Source: Streptomyces sp. NBC_00433 | GTDB lineage: Bacteria; Actinomycetota; Actinomycetes; Streptomycetales; Streptomycetaceae | Reading direction: 5' to 3' | NCBI GenBank assembly: GCA_036015235.1 | Contig: CP107926.1 | Span: forward strand, 6,633,501 to 6,697,500 | DNA length: 64,000 nucleotides | Part shown: piece after piece, positions 34,037 through 43,200 of the stretch | Layout: the number at the start of each line of letters is the position of its first letter | Position numbering within the stretch: the stretch's first letter is position 1 | The notes under the pieces: model-generated | What the model was told of the DNA's origin: nothing | The model's input: the letters and a program-made list of their open reading frames with translations, nothing else | Database searches by the model: none | Program-made: the position numbers and the translations under genes

Positions 34037-35539
34037 TTAAAGCGAGGCAAAGGCTCCCGGATGGGTGTGTTCGCGCACAGCGATGTACTGCTGGCGCACA
34101 GCCGAGCCAACGGCCGTACCGCCGCCGCCGTTCCCGCCCTCCGCACCACCCGCACCACCCTCCGCGGGGGCCTCGTCGTCGGCCGGGTCGAGCAGCAGCG
34201 CGCCGGGCTGCGGCCAGTGCGGGGGCTCGCTCTGCGACTGCGAGCCGAGCACCGCGCCCAGCGACCAGGCCGCCTGCCGGGCCGCGCCGATCGCCGCGTA
34301 CTCCGCCGGGGCCGGTACCACCACCAGGGTGCCGAAGAGCGCGGGCGCCAGCGCCCTCACGGCGGGCAGCTCGGCCGCCGCGCCCAGCAGGAAGACCCGG
34401 TGCACCTCCACGCCCTTGTTGCGCAGCACGTCCAGCGCGTCGGCCAGCCCACACAGCATGCCCTCGAAGGCCGCCCGCGCCACGTGCTCCCGCTTCATCG
34501 AGTCCCGGCGCAGCCCCGTTAGGGTGCCCGCGGTGTGCGGCAGGTCCGGGGTCCGCTCGCCCTCCAGATACGGCAGCAGCACCAGCCCGTAGGCCCCCGG
34601 CGTCGACTGGAGCGCCAGCTCCGAGAGCCCCGCCAGGTCCGTGCCGAGCAGCTCGGCGGTGCCGCGCAGGGTGCGTACGGCATTGCGCACCTGGACCACC
34701 GGGAGGTGGCGGCCGGTCGCGTCGGCGAAGGCGGTGACCGTGCCCGTCGGGTCCTTCAGCGCCTCGTGGTGCACCGCGAAGACGGTGCCCGCGGCGCCGA
34801 GCGAGACCACCGCGTCACCCGGGCCGAGCCCGAGGCCCAGGGCCGCGGCCATGTTGTCGCCGGTGCCGGCCGAGATCAGCAGGCCCTCGGGCGTCTGGCC
34901 CGCGGGCTCCGCGGGCGCCAGCACGTCGGGCAGCGCCACCTGGTGGCCGAGCGCCAGCTCGACCAGGTCCTCGCGGTATTCGCCGGTCGCCGCCGACCAG
35001 TAGCCGGTGCCGGACGCGTCGCCGCGGTCGGTGGTGCGCCGGGTCGGCTGGCCGAGCAGCTGCCACACCAGCCAGTCGTGCGGCAGCAGCACCTCGGCGA
35101 CGCGCTTGGCCGCGGCCGGCTCGCGCTGCGCCAGCCAGCGCAGCTTCGCCACCGGATACGCCGCCTGCGGCTGCGCCCCCACCGCCTCCGCCCAGCCCGC
35201 GGCCCCGCCCAGCTCCTCCGTCAGGTCCGCGGCCTGCGCCTGCGCCCGCTTGTCCCCGCGCAGCAGCGCGGGGCGTACGGTCACACCGCCCGCGTCCAGC
35301 GCGAGCAGCCCGTGCTGCTGCCCGGAGATCCCGATCGCCTGCACACCTTCGAGCACCCCGCCCTTGGCCGCCTCGCCCAGCGACAGCAGCCATGCCTGCG
35401 GGTCGATCTCGGTCGGCTTCCCGCCGTCCGGCACCTGGTGGGGTGCGTACCCCTGCCGCAGGACCTCACCGGTGTCGGAATCGCATACGACGACGGTGGT
35501 ACCCGCGGTGGAGCTGTCTATACCGGCCACTTTGCCCAT
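34037..35539 (-). CDS. xylB: Xylulokinase-like FGGY carbohydrate kinase
   Basis: The 500-residue protein is an FGGY-family sugar kinase. It has the N-terminal phosphate motif (GIDSSTAGTTVVVCD), the substrate motif GISGQQHGLLALD, and the ATP-site segments LISAGTGDNMAAALG and VFLLGAAAELPAVRAL. It most resembles actinobacterial xylulokinases, which phosphorylate D-xylulose. No xylose isomerase or transporter is adjacent, so the substrate is inferred. The last 40 residues before the C-terminus are an Ala/Gly/Glu-rich insertion. Confidence 0.85.
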   Translation of the reverse strand: MGKVAGIDSSTAGTTVVVCDSDTGEVLRQGYAPHQVPDGGKPTEIDPQAWLLSLGEAAKGGVLEGVQAIGISGQQHGLLALDAGGVTVRPALLRGDKRAQAQAADLTEELGGAAGWAEAVGAQPQAAYPVAKLRWLAQREPAAAKRVAEVLLPHDWLVWQLLGQPTRRTTDRGDASGTGYWSAATGEYREDLVELALGHQVALPDVLAPAEPAGQTPEGLLISAGTGDNMAAALGLGLGPGDAVVSLGAAGTVFAVHHEALKDPTGTVTAFADATGRHLPVVQVRNAVRTLRGTAELLGTDLAGLSELALQSTPGAYGLVLLPYLEGERTPDLPHTAGTLTGLRRDSMKREHVARAAFEGMLCGLADALDVLRNKGVEVHRVFLLGAAAELPAVRALAPALFGTLVVVPAPAEYAAIGAARQAAWSLGAVLGSQSQSEPPHWPQPGALLLDPADDEAPAEGGAGGAEGGNGGGGTAVGSAVRQQYIAVREHTHPGAFASL

Positions 35540-35589
35540 ACGGGCGATGATGCCGTACCGGGCGCCCCCCGCGCGTCACGGTTCGACGG

Positions 35590-35886
35590 TCAGGTGTTCG
35601 AGGTGCCCCACTCGTCGTCCGGCCCGTGCCCGTTGCGCATCGACCGCACCCGGGCGGCCAGGGCGTCGGGCAGCCGCGGCCCGACCTTCGCCGACACGGT
35701 GTCCGCGGCCTTCACCGCCGCGGTCCTGCTCTGCTGCGCGGCGGTCTCGGCGGCATTGCGCACCGCGGGGTTCTTCGCGAAGCGCTGCGCCGCGGCGACC
35801 AGCTGGTCGTACCGCTCCCGGCCCGCCCGTGCGCCGACCACGAAGCCGAACGCGGCTCCCACGATGAACGTCAGCTTGTAGCGCAT
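35590..35886 (-). CDS. YtxH-like small membrane-associated protein
   Basis: The 98-residue protein begins with a short hydrophobic segment (MRYKLTFIVGAAFGFVVGAR). A basic amphipathic helix follows with Ala-rich repeats (NAAETAAQQSRTAAVKAADT). This is the YtxH-like layout seen widely in streptomycetes; the function is unknown. A GAAAGGGTGGAG site precedes the ATG at 35886. It is 50 bp upstream of the xylulokinase gene on the same strand. Confidence 0.8.
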   Translation of the reverse strand: MRYKLTFIVGAAFGFVVGARAGRERYDQLVAAAQRFAKNPAVRNAAETAAQQSRTAAVKAADTVSAKVGPRLPDALAARVRSMRNGHGPDDEWGTSNT

Positions 35887-36074
35887 GGCTCCACCCTTTC
35901 CTCCGGACTCGTCCGCACCGCGCCTGTGCTCCGCGCCTACCCTGCGCACCCGGACGACAACCCCGGGCAGAACGGTTGGCGAAGCACCCCCCCACTTGCG
36001 CTAATGTATGTGTCGCACCAGGAACACGCCTTCCGGGACCATCCCGGCGGGTGCATTCGGTGCACGCAGTGCGA

Positions 36075-36147
36075 TCCCCTGTAGCTCAATTGGCAGAGCA
36101 GCCGGCTGTTAACCGGCAGGTTACTGGTTCGAGTCCAGTCGGGGGAG
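36075..36147 (+). tRNA. tRNA-Asn (GTT), copy 1
   Basis: A 73-nt cloverleaf with acceptor TCCCCTG pairing with CGGGGGA, D-arm AGCTCAATTGGCAGAGC, anticodon GTT in CTGTTAACC, and T-arm CTGGTTCGAGTCCAG. The CCA is not encoded. Confidence 0.95.
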
Positions 36148-36151
36148 CTGG

Positions 36152-36224
36152 TCCCCTGTAGCTCAATTGGCAGAGCAGCCGGCTGTTAACCGGCAGGTTA
36201 CTGGTTCGAGTCCAGTCGGGGGAG
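36152..36224 (+). tRNA. tRNA-Asn (GTT), copy 2
   Basis: It is identical to the copy 77 bp upstream, a tandem duplication with a 4-nt spacer, so the two are processed from one transcript. A Rho-independent terminator follows. Confidence 0.95.
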
Positions 36225-36234
36225 CGCCGGATCA

Positions 36235-36256
36235 GGGCCCCGCAGGGGTCCTTTTT
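36235..36256 (+). terminator. Rho-independent terminator of the tRNA-Asn pair
   Basis: The stem GGGCCCC–GGGGTCC with loop GCA is followed by five T residues, 10 bp after the second tRNA-Asn. Confidence 0.8.
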
Positions 36257-36380
36257 CATACCCGCGGGAACCACCCCCCCGCCCCCGCGAGTCCACCTGA
36301 TGACGCGTCTGTGACCCACGAGGGCGACAGATCGTATGAGCGGCTATGCTGCGGCAGACGGCGCGCACGCCACGCCGTAC

Positions 36381-36457
36381 GGGGCGGTAGCTCAGCCGGT
36401 TAGAGCAGCGGACTCATAATCCGCCGGTCGTGGGTTCGAGTCCCACCCGCCCCACCA
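36381..36457 (+). tRNA. tRNA-Met (CAT), elongator type
   Basis: A 77-nt cloverleaf with encoded CCA: acceptor GGGGCGG with CCGCCCC, anticodon CAT in ACTCATAAT, and T-arm GTGGGTTCGAGTCCCAC. A CAT anticodon could also mean lysidine-modified tRNA-Ile, but the body looks like elongator Met. The 3' part from 36411 is repeated at 39773, marking an attachment site. Confidence 0.9.
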
Positions 36458-36572
36458 CGGCCCTCTAGGGCATGGGCGTTGACCTGCGTGTTTGTGCCCG
36501 AGGTGGGGCTTGGCGTGAGAAGTGCTGCCTCTCGGCGATGCCACGTGAGCCCGGGTGAGCCCGGAGGTGCAC
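36411..36572 (+). repeat. Left attachment-region repeat (attL)
   Basis: It starts at the anticodon stem of tRNA-Met and matches 39773–39924. The first 76 bp are identical; then there are two mismatches (36487, 36530) and a 10-bp tandem duplication (36555–36564) in this copy. Similarity continues about 115 bp past the tRNA. Confidence 0.85.
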
Positions 36573-36787
36573 GAGTCTGCCGTCCGGGCAGCCGGCGTCG
36601 GTCAGGACGGTCCCCGGATGCAGAGGCGCTCGGACTCGTCGGGCGGTAGCCAGGATCCTGGCGACTCTGCAGGGGCATTCTTCCCATCCACCGCACAGAG
36701 CAGGTCAGCTCATGCGCTCCCTGTGCATGCCGCCACAGGGGGCGCCCGGCACGAGTGCCCGACGCCTCCGCAGCGGGTGCCAAAGGG

Positions 36788-38572
36788 TCAGAGGAGGGTG
36801 TTGTAGGTGTTCATGCCGCCGCCGCTGAGGGCGCGGGTGGCGTAGGGGGCGGCGGGGTTGCCGGTGCCGCGGTAGTACCAGAACTTGCCGGCTGAGTCAC
36901 GGGCGACGAGGTCCTGGTGGCCCTTGCCGGTCATGTCGCCGATGCCGACGAGGCTGGTGTAGCCCTGCCAGCCGCCGCCGATGCGGACGCGGTTCGCGTA
37001 GGGGGCGGCGGCTTTGCCGGTGCCGGGGTAGTACCAGAGGACGCCTGCGGTGTCGCGGGCGAGCAGGTCGGGGTGGCCGTCGCTGGTGATGTCTCCGGCG
37101 GCGATGAGCTGGTTGTAGAGGTTCCACCCCGCGCAGATGCGGGTGCGGTTGGCGAGTGGCGCGTTGGGGTTGCCGGTGCCGCGGTAGAGCCAGAGGACGC
37201 CGGCCGCGTCGCGGGCGACGAGGTCGGGGTGGCCGTCGCCGGTGATGTCGCCGGCTCCGAGGATCTGGTTGTAGATGTTCCAGCCGCCGCCTATGCGGGT
37301 GCGGGTGGCGAAGGGTGCCTTGTTGTTGCCGGTGCCGCGGTAGTACCAGAGGACGCCGGAGCTGTCGCGGGCGGCGAGGTCGCCGGTGCCGTTGGCCTTG
37401 AGCGGGCCGAGGGCGGTGATCGTGTTGTAGACGCCCCAGCCGCTGCCGACGCGGGTGCGGGGGCTGAAGGTGCCGGGGCGGGAGGCTGCCGCGTCGGCCT
37501 GGTGCTGCCAAAGGACCCCTGCGCTGTCGCGGCCGTACAGCGTGGCCCGGTGCGCGGCCGGGACCGTGTCCGTGGTGAAGTGCAGCGGTTGGTCCCATTC
37601 CGCGTACGGCGTTCCGTCGTCGGCCAGGGTCTTGAAGACGCCGGTGACCGTGCCCGCGGGCAGCCCCCAGTCGACGGCGACGTGCAGGTATTCCCATGTC
37701 CCGGCGTGTGCCTGCTCTCCGACCCACTCGTGGGCGGGGAGGTCGAGGATGAGCGAGCCGTCGGTGGTGGTCGTCCAGTGCCTGGTCGTGTAGGCGCCCG
37801 TGTCGGAGGCGTAGTCGATGTGCAGAGCTGCTGCGAGTTGGGCGGGGGTGTACCCGGCGGCACGGATCTGGTCGGCGGGGATGGTCCAGCGGGTGTGTGT
37901 GGCGGCCGGTGGGGTCTGCATGTACATCTGCGTGTATATGCTGGCGGTGGCGACGAGGCCGCCGGTGGGAATCGTGACAGTGCTGTTGGCGGTGTCCGGG
38001 GGGGCTTGGCCGGGGACGTTCCATCCTGTCGTCGGGTCGGGTCCGCCGATGTTGATCCTGCCGTTGTGGCCGATCGCTGACCTGCCGATGACCGAACCGC
38101 TCGCCCCGTCGATGACGGTGCCGTTGACGGTGACGTACGGGGGTGCCGGGTATCCGACGGAGACGTGCAGGTGGATGGTGCCGGTGGCCAGCGGGGCGCC
38201 GGGGATGCCGTTGCCGTCGCTGTCGGCGGTGCCGATGTCCACTGTCCCCGTGGCCGCGGTGACCGGCGGGGTGGACCCGGAGTTGCCGGGGGGCATGGTG
38301 ACCGGCAGGACGGTCCCGGAGTCGTCGGTGATCGTCAGCTGGTCCAGGCTGGCCGCGGTCAGGGAGAGCTTGATGTATGCGTCGTCGGGCGTCGGTGCCG
38401 TCATGGTGATGGCGAGGTCACCGGCCGGCCCGTACTCGTCGATGTCGACGTAGCTTATCGACATGATCGACGGGATGGGGGTCGTGGCCTCCGCCGCCTG
38501 GGCGGACGCGAGGCCCCACGCGAGGGCGACCGCCGTGGCGATCGTAGTAGGGCGAAGTCGTCTGTATTGCAA
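36788..38572 (-). CDS. Secreted VCBS/FG-GAP repeat protein (element cargo)
   Basis: The 594-residue protein has a signal peptide (ATAVALAWGLASAQAAEA) and an N-terminal beta-rich region of about 330 residues. About five tandem repeats of roughly 48 residues follow, each with the calcium-loop type core GDITGDGHPDLVARD and the tail GVLWYYRGTG. Such repeats fold as a beta-propeller and bind surfaces or glycans. The TTG at 38572 follows AGGAA. It is the only intact gene inside the decayed element, with a strong hairpin 28 nt upstream. Confidence 0.85.
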   Translation of the reverse strand: MQYRRLRPTTIATAVALAWGLASAQAAEATTPIPSIMSISYVDIDEYGPAGDLAITMTAPTPDDAYIKLSLTAASLDQLTITDDSGTVLPVTMPPGNSGSTPPVTAATGTVDIGTADSDGNGIPGAPLATGTIHLHVSVGYPAPPYVTVNGTVIDGASGSVIGRSAIGHNGRINIGGPDPTTGWNVPGQAPPDTANSTVTIPTGGLVATASIYTQMYMQTPPAATHTRWTIPADQIRAAGYTPAQLAAALHIDYASDTGAYTTRHWTTTTDGSLILDLPAHEWVGEQAHAGTWEYLHVAVDWGLPAGTVTGVFKTLADDGTPYAEWDQPLHFTTDTVPAAHRATLYGRDSAGVLWQHQADAAASRPGTFSPRTRVGSGWGVYNTITALGPLKANGTGDLAARDSSGVLWYYRGTGNNKAPFATRTRIGGGWNIYNQILGAGDITGDGHPDLVARDAAGVLWLYRGTGNPNAPLANRTRICAGWNLYNQLIAAGDITSDGHPDLLARDTAGVLWYYPGTGKAAAPYANRVRIGGGWQGYTSLVGIGDMTGKGHQDLVARDSAGKFWYYRGTGNPAAPYATRALSGGGMNTYNTLL

Positions 38573-38599
38573 CGGAGTTCCTGGGTGGTGAGACGTGGG

Positions 38600-38636
38600 G
38601 CGGAGGTGGGAACGCCGACGGCGTTCCCACCTCCGC
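38600..38636. terminator. Perfect 17-bp hairpin between RepSA remnant and VCBS gene
   Basis: GCGGAGGTGGGAACGCC (38600–38616) and its exact reverse complement (38620–38636) have a 3-nt loop (GAC). No T-run follows on either strand. It may end transcription from the RepSA side before the VCBS gene, or be part of the VCBS leader. Confidence 0.55.
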
Positions 38637-38667
38637 GTGGATTGGTACTGGTCGCAGTGGCTAGCTG

Positions 38668-38879
38668 GTCAGGCGGTTCGACGGAGGAGGTAAAGGAGCG
38701 CAGAACCTCGCCGGTCGTGGTGTCGACGGTCTGCTCCGGCCGGTCGGGCGGACGGGTTTGGTGCAACCGCCGAGGTGCTCGATCTGCTGCTGTGCGCGGT
38801 CGAAGTCGGGCTGGTTGACCAGGTGAAGCAGGTCCCGCACGGCGGGGCTTGCCACCTGGCGCAGGTCCAGGGCGACCAT
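38668..38879 (-). pseudogene. Remnant of RepSA-type replication initiator
   Basis: On the minus strand from an ATG at 38879, MVALDLRQVASPAVRDLL and FDRAQQQIEHLGGCTKPV match the start of RepSA-like initiators of actinomycete integrative elements. A frameshift near 38740 moves the match to another frame, where TVDTTTGEVLRSF continues. Similarity stops near 38668. The remaining several hundred residues are missing, so the gene is dead. Confidence 0.65.
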
Positions 38880-38883
38880 CGAT

Positions 38884-39715
38884 GAGAACTACCACCGCGA
38901 TTCGGCGCACCATCGAGGACTGCGGCCTGCCGCACTCCTCCAGCGCGATCGTCTCGCCCTATGGCACCACGGCCCACTACGTCCGCCACGGGCACATTAT
39001 CCGCTGGAAGGGGTACGCCGCCCATCTCGCCGAGACGTGTGCCTACGACAGCGCCAACGTGATCACGGACGTGGCCATCACATCGGCCGCCACCAACGAC
39101 AGCCAGGCCCTGCCCGGCATCCACACCCGCCTGGCCCGTCGCGGGCTGCTGCCCGACGAGCACCTCGTCGACGGCGGCTACACCTCCCTGGTCCACCTGG
39201 ACCGAGCCGCCCGCGAACACCAAATCACCGTCGCCGGGCCCCTGCCAGGCAACCCCACCAGCCAGCACCGCCGAGGCGAAGGCTTCGACCGGGACGACTT
39301 CCACATCGACTACGACCGCCGCCGGGTCACCTGCCCCCAGAGCCAGGTCAGCGCGGGCTGGCACGGCCCCTACCCGACCCCCTCACCCATCGCCGCACCC
39401 CTGATCGTGGCCCGGTTCACCAAGAGCCAGTGTCGCCCCCGCCCAGCCCGAAACACGCTGCACCACCACCGCAGACAGCGTCCGAACCGTGGACTTTCCC
39501 CCGCGCGAACTCCGCGACCTCCAAATCCGCGTCCGCACCGAGCAGCAGACACCCGAGTGGAAGACCCGCTACGCGACCCGCTCCGGGGCGGAGGCACCAT
39601 CAACGAGTTCGCCCATGGATACGGCATGTGCCACTGCCGCTACCGAGAACAGCCCAAGGCCCACCTGCAATATGTCCTCACGGCAATCGCCCCGACGGAC
39701 GGGCTCACCCTCTGA
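38884..39715 (+). pseudogene. Frameshifted, 5'-truncated DDE transposase (IS1182-like)
   Basis: The translated stretch matches the middle and end of IS1182/IS5-type DDE transposases: RWKGYAAHLAETC, NVITDVAITSAATNDSQALP, HLVDGGYTSL and GTINEFAHGYGM. The N-terminal part is missing. A 1-nt insertion near 39451 throws the reading into another frame (DFPPRELRDLQIRVRTEQQ), and a 1-nt deletion near 39594 restores it. It starts right at the RepSA remnant, which it may have interrupted. No terminal inverted repeats were seen. Confidence 0.8.
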
Positions 39716-39772
39716 CCTGCACGGGCGGGACCGGGCGGGACTACCCGTCACCCTCCGGCATGGGTGCCGGGT

Positions 39773-39924
39773 GACTCATAATCCGCCGGTCGTGGGTTCG
39801 AGTCCCACCCGCCCCACCACGGCCCTCTAGGGCATGGGCGTTGACCTGTGTGTTTGTGCCCGAGGTGGGGCTTGGCGTGAGAAGTGCTGCCCCTCGGCGA
39901 TGCCACGTGAGCCCGGAGGTGCAC
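39773..39924 (+). repeat. Right attachment-region repeat (attR)
   Basis: It copies the tRNA-Met 3' part from the anticodon stem through CCA plus about 105 bp beyond. It has no 5' half, so it is not a working tRNA gene. Confidence 0.85.
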
Positions 39925-40249
39925 CGACCTGCGGTCCGGGCAGCCTGTGTGTGCCAGGGGCGCTGCCGGATAGCCAAGCTCCCGGAAGCCGATCGACGGT
40001 GGGTCGGCCGCCCTGGCCATCGGGTGGAGGGCATAGGGCACCCATCGGAGCACAGCCTGATTCCGGCCTCGGCGGCAGCTCCTTTCCCCTGTCCTGCAGC
40101 CGCTCGTCCGGTGCCGGGTGCTCCCCTGCAGGGGGCGTGCAGGCTGATGCCGGTACGTGTGTCGCGAGTCAGGACGTTGCCGGGATCCGCACAGGTCGGC
40201 CGGCTGATGCGTGTGCTGCGGATTTCGTTGTGGGGGGGGTGAGAACGCT
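39925..40249. other. Gene-free stretch between attR and eccC
   Basis: No open frame here has convincing coding character. Slight similarity to the tRNA-downstream flank continues for about 20 bp, and the rest is unrecognised. It may hold decayed element sequence or the 3' flank of eccC. Confidence 0.5.
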
Positions 40250-43200
40250 TCACACGGTGGTGAGCGGGACCTGGACCGTGTGGACCTCGCCGTCGCCGAG
40301 GTGGAGCAGGCCGCGGCCGGGCTGGACGGCCTGGCCGATCGAGCTGCGCTGGAGCCGGACTCCGATGAGTTCGGCGTCGGACATGTTCTGCGGGGAGAGG
40401 AGAAGGCCGCGGCGGGCCTTCTTGAGGTCGACCTGCCAGCCGTTGAAGCCCGAGCACATGTCGTCCGCGTCGCCGGCGATGACGATGCCGATGTGTTTGC
40501 CGGAGGCGTTGCGCACCACGGACTGGAGGACGTCTCCGGCGTCGCAGGTGCGCAGCAGCTCGGCGTCGTCGACCATGATCATGCCGGGGCCGGCGAAGCG
40601 GTCCAGGGCGGCCCGCAGGTCTTCGGGGTCGATGTCGTCGTGGCCGAAGAACCCGACGACGCCTTCGGCATGTTCGAGGCGCCGCAGGGGTGACTGGCGT
40701 CGGGGTGCCGCGACGACGACCTGGGTACCGGACCATAGGAGAGATCGGGTCATGGTCAGCAGGGCTGTGCTGCGGCCGGAGCGTGGCGGTCCGGCGATGA
40801 CGAAGCCGGGTGTGCCCTGGGTGAGGTCGGGGCCGAGGGCGGTGAGCTGGTCGCCGCCGACCGCGGCCATCGACCACAGTCGCCCGCCGCCGGGCATTGC
40901 CGCGATCTCCTGGCTGTCGCGCAGCTCCCACGCCTCCTCGTACGTGATGCGGCCCGGCAGGACGTCCACGCGGAAGGGTCGGCGTGAGCGCGGCACCGCG
41001 GCGTCCCGTTCCTTCGCGGCCTGGCCGATGGCCTGGAGCGCCGCAGCCTGGGCCTGGCCGCGGCGGTCCTCGGCGAGGAGGGCCACGTGGGTTTCCACCG
41101 GGCGGCCCTGGGCGCGGAAGGCGCGGCCCGGTGGGATTTCGGCCGGTGCCTTGCGGGGGTTGAGTCCGATCAGGGACAGGTCGGAGGGGTCACTGAGCTG
41201 CAGTGCCATCTTGTTCTCGGTGAGGGTGGAGATCCGGCCGATCAGCAGCGACCGGTCGCCGGAGATGACAAGGTGCAGGCCGGCGGAGGCGCCCTCGCGC
41301 ATCAGCTGGAAGATCGTGTCCTGCAGGGTGCCGTTGTCGAGATCTCCGAGGGAGGGGACGAATCCCTCCCAGCGGTCGAGGAGCAGGACGATGTGCGGCA
41401 GGCGCTGGTCCGCCGGTACCGCGGCGCGCTGCTCCCTGATATCGGTGAAGCCGCTCTCCCCGAGCAGGGCCATACGCCGCTGCAACTCGGCCGAGAGCTT
41501 CCCGAGCAGCCGTACCGCGCGGTCCGCCTCGCCCGAGCGGACGACCGCCCCGCAGTGCGGCAGGGAGTTCAGGGCCAGCAGGGCGCCGTTGCCGCAGTCA
41601 AGGGCGTAAAGGTGCACGTCTGCGCAGGAGTTCGTACGGGTCAGCGATCCGGCGATGGTGCGCAGCGTCTGCGACCTGCCGCTCTGCGGGGCGCCGGCGA
41701 TCATCAGGTGGCCGAAGGAGGCGAGGTCGACGGCGACGGTACGGCGGGCCTGTTCGGCGGGCAGGTCGTCCACCGCGTACGGGGCGGGCACGAGGCCGTC
41801 CGGGGACGGGGCGGTGAGGGCGTCGAGTCCGTCGATTTCGTCGAGGAGCAGGCGTTCGGGCAGGGCAGGCAGCCAGGGGCTGTGCTGAGGCGGGATGGCG
41901 AGCTGGGTTCCTGCTTGCTGGACGGCCTCGACGAGGACTGCGAGGTCGGTGAGGAGGTCGTCGTCGTTCGCGCCGGCCCGTCTGGGCGGTTCGGGGACCG
42001 GGCGGCCGATGCCGTCCCAGCCGACCACTGCCGCGAACGGCGCGGGCGCCTCGGCTGCGACCTGCCCCGGCCGCCGGCCGCCGACGCGGCCGGACTGGAA
42101 GGGCAGCAACGACGCGGCCCCGAGCCGTACGAAGGCCCGGCCGGGCGTGGACTTGGCGATGTACCCGGCGTCGGGCGCGTCGATCACGTCGGTGGACTCC
42201 GTCGCGTCCGTCACGCGCAGCGCGATGCGCAGGTTGGTGTTGGCGCGGATCTCGGGGGAGACGACGCCGGACGGGCGCTGGGTGGCAAGGAGCAGGTGGA
42301 TGCCGAGGGACCGGCCGCGCTGGGCGACGTTCACCAGGCCGGTGACGAAGTCCGGCAGTTCGCGGGCCAGGGAGGCGAACTCGTCGATGACGATGAGGAG
42401 CCGGGGGACGGGCGCGAGCGCGGGGTTGGTGCGCATCGCGACGACGTAGTCCTCCAGGTCCTTGGTGCCTGCGGCGGCCAGGATGTGCTCGCGGCGCCGC
42501 AGTTCGGCGCCCAGGGACTCCAGGGCCCGTTCGACCAGGTGGGTGTCGAGGTCGGTGACCATGCCGACGGTGTGCGGGAGTTTCACGCAGTCCTTGAAGG
42601 CCGCGCCGCCCTTGTAGTCGACCAGGACGAAGGTCATCGCGTCCGGGCGGTTGGCGACGGCGAGCGAGGCCACGACGGTCTGGAGCAGTTCGGACTTGCC
42701 GGAGCCGGTGGTGCCGGCGACCAGCCCGTGCGGGCCGTCCCGTACGAGATCGACGGCGAAGGGGCCGTCGAAGGAGGCGCCCACGACGGCGGTCGTCGAA
42801 CGGCCCCCGGCGGCCCAGCGGGCCGACACGGCGGCGGCCGTCGGCGGCTCCAGGCCGATCACGTCCAGCAGCCGGCAGGCGTCCGGCAGCGCCGCGCCCT
42901 CGTCCCCGCTGACGTCACGGATCGGGGCCAGGGCTCGTGCGACCTGGTCGGCCCACTCCGGGGTCACGCAGTCGGGCCGTACCGACAGCGCCGGCTCGGC
43001 GCCGGCCGTCGAGACCTGCAGCAGGCCACTGAAGTCCTCCTCGACCAGGGCGCGGCACTCCTCCGGGAGCAGCCGCCGGTCCGCGTCCAGGCAGATGAGA
43101 TGGATGCCCACGCGGGGCCCGTTCCGCAGCACTTGGGTCAGCCCCGGCAGCGCGCGCAGCCGCCGCGATCCGTCGAGTACGACAAGGACGGTCGGCCCGG

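Larger units (their letters stand above)
36411..39924. mobile_element. Decayed integrative element (AICE-like) at tRNA-Met
   Basis: The element is bounded by direct repeats that include the 3' part of tRNA-Met. Inside are a fragment of a RepSA-type replication initiator, a frameshifted IS transposase and an intact secreted VCBS-repeat gene. No integrase, excisionase or transfer gene remains, so it is probably immobile. The layout fits actinomycete integrative and conjugative elements of the pSAM2 type, which carry RepSA and integrate in tRNA genes. The 36573–36787 stretch between left repeat and VCBS gene holds nothing I recognise. Confidence 0.75.

Noticed and set aside
36075..36224. The two tRNA-Asn copies as attachment repeats of an element
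   Set aside because: They are only 77 bp apart and both complete, which is simple tandem gene duplication.
39773..39819. A fourth tRNA gene
   Set aside because: It lacks the 5' half with acceptor and D-arm, so it cannot fold; it is the attR copy.
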